Source of the DNA: JAVBUP01 sp031555175
GTDB lineage: Bacteria > Bacillota_I > Bacilli_A > Erysipelotrichales > Coprobacillaceae
Assembly (NCBI GenBank): GCA_031555175.1
Contig: JAVBUP010000066.1
Location: 1 to 23,751, forward strand
DNA length: 23,751 bases
Direction of reading: 5' to 3'
Notes under the pieces: model-generated
The model's database searches: none
What the model was told of the DNA's origin: nothing
Seen by the model: only the letters and a program-made list of their open reading frames with translations
Shown here: one piece after another, positions 23,574 through 23,751 of the stretch
Layout: each line of letters begins with the position of its first letter
How positions within the stretch are numbered: the first letter of the stretch is position 1
Position numbers and translations under genes: made by a program

Positions 23574-23606
23574 AAAGTTATCATTTAGATTAATGATAAC
23601 TTTTTT
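23574..23606 (+). terminator. Rho-independent terminator of the potD-like gene
   Basis: AAAGTTATCATT (23574-23585) pairs perfectly with AATGATAACTTT (23592-23603) around a 6-base loop and runs into T (to 23606). Symmetric enough to act in both directions, so it may also stop the IS30 transcript from the right. Confidence 0.85.
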
Positions 23607-23637
23607 AAATGATGATTTGTCAATTCAAGTGCAACAC

Positions 23638-23751
23638 CTAATATAAGTGATGATTGTTTATTACTTCGTTAGGTGTTTTATAATTAAGACATTTTCTTGG
23701 TCTGCTATTCAATAGATCAAGATTCTTTTTTAAGTCTTTATCACTAACTCG
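23638..23751 (-). CDS. IS30-family transposase, C-terminal end, cut by the window edge
   Basis: The last 37 codons of a - strand gene end at the TAG of 23638-23640. They read NLDLLNSRPRKCLNYKTPNE near the C-terminus, the hallmark of IS30-family transposases (LN-x-RPRK-x-L-x-x-kTP-x-E). The rest lies beyond 23751, so it cannot be told whether the copy is intact. AATTCAAGTGCAACACC around 23621-23637, just past the stop, is probably part of the terminal inverted repeat. The element sits right after the potD terminator. Confidence 0.88.
   Translation of the reverse strand, partial: RVSDKDLKKNLDLLNSRPRKCLNYKTPNEVINNHHLY

Noticed and set aside
1..23751. CRISPR array, tRNA or rRNA genes
   Set aside because: No regularly spaced repeats of CRISPR size and no tRNA-like cloverleaf or rRNA segment was seen in the intergenic gaps.

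Overview
The window reads as chromosomal DNA of a low-GC Gram-positive bacterium (Bacillota). Supporting signs are AT-rich codon use, strong AGGAGG-type ribosome binding sites, Spx, a VanY-type D,D-carboxypeptidase, two lipoproteins with LxGC lipoboxes, and Rho-independent terminators with U tracts. TGA is used as a stop and Trp is coded by TGG, so this is not a code-4 mollicute. An Erysipelotrichia- or Lactobacillales-like host would fit, but the genus cannot be fixed from the sequence alone.

Region 1 (1-7173) is the accessory and most interesting part. A compact four-gene + strand operon encodes a full-length class I lanthipeptide dehydratase (LanB type, 999 aa), a LanT/NisT-type ABC exporter, a GT1/MGT-type glycosyltransferase and a cysteine-containing flavodoxin-fold oxidoreductase. 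No precursor peptide and no LanC cyclase is visible; if they exist they lie left of base 1 or elsewhere. The set predicts a dehydrated peptide that is exported and probably also glycosylated and/or reduced or oxidised.

Region 2 (7174-9676) is a boundary zone. It holds a 108-aa single-span membrane protein, a TraB/GumN-family lipoprotein, a structured untranslated stretch ending in a strong terminator, a pair of imperfect direct repeats, and a graveyard of insertion sequences: an ISL3-family transposase C-terminus fused head-on to a broken IS3-family transposase C-terminus.

Region 3 (9677-14605) is core genome. On the - strand are a flavin reductase-like protein, trpS with its own promoter and a leader hairpin, and a DUF1846/UPF0371 gene tightly downstream of trpS. 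On the + strand, diverging from the flavin reductase, are spx and a membrane-anchored VanY-family carboxypeptidase.

Region 4 (14606-23751), all + strand apart from the last feature, has these transcription units, most separated by clear terminators: a DEAD-box RNA helicase with a DbpA-type RNA-binding domain; a TetR regulator with an ABC ATPase and two ABC-2 permeases, preceded by four palindromic TTATATAA boxes at an exact 14-bp period; a GT2 plus GT4 glycosyltransferase pair; and a solitary PotD-like polyamine-binding lipoprotein. The window ends in the C-terminus of an IS30-family transposase on the - strand.
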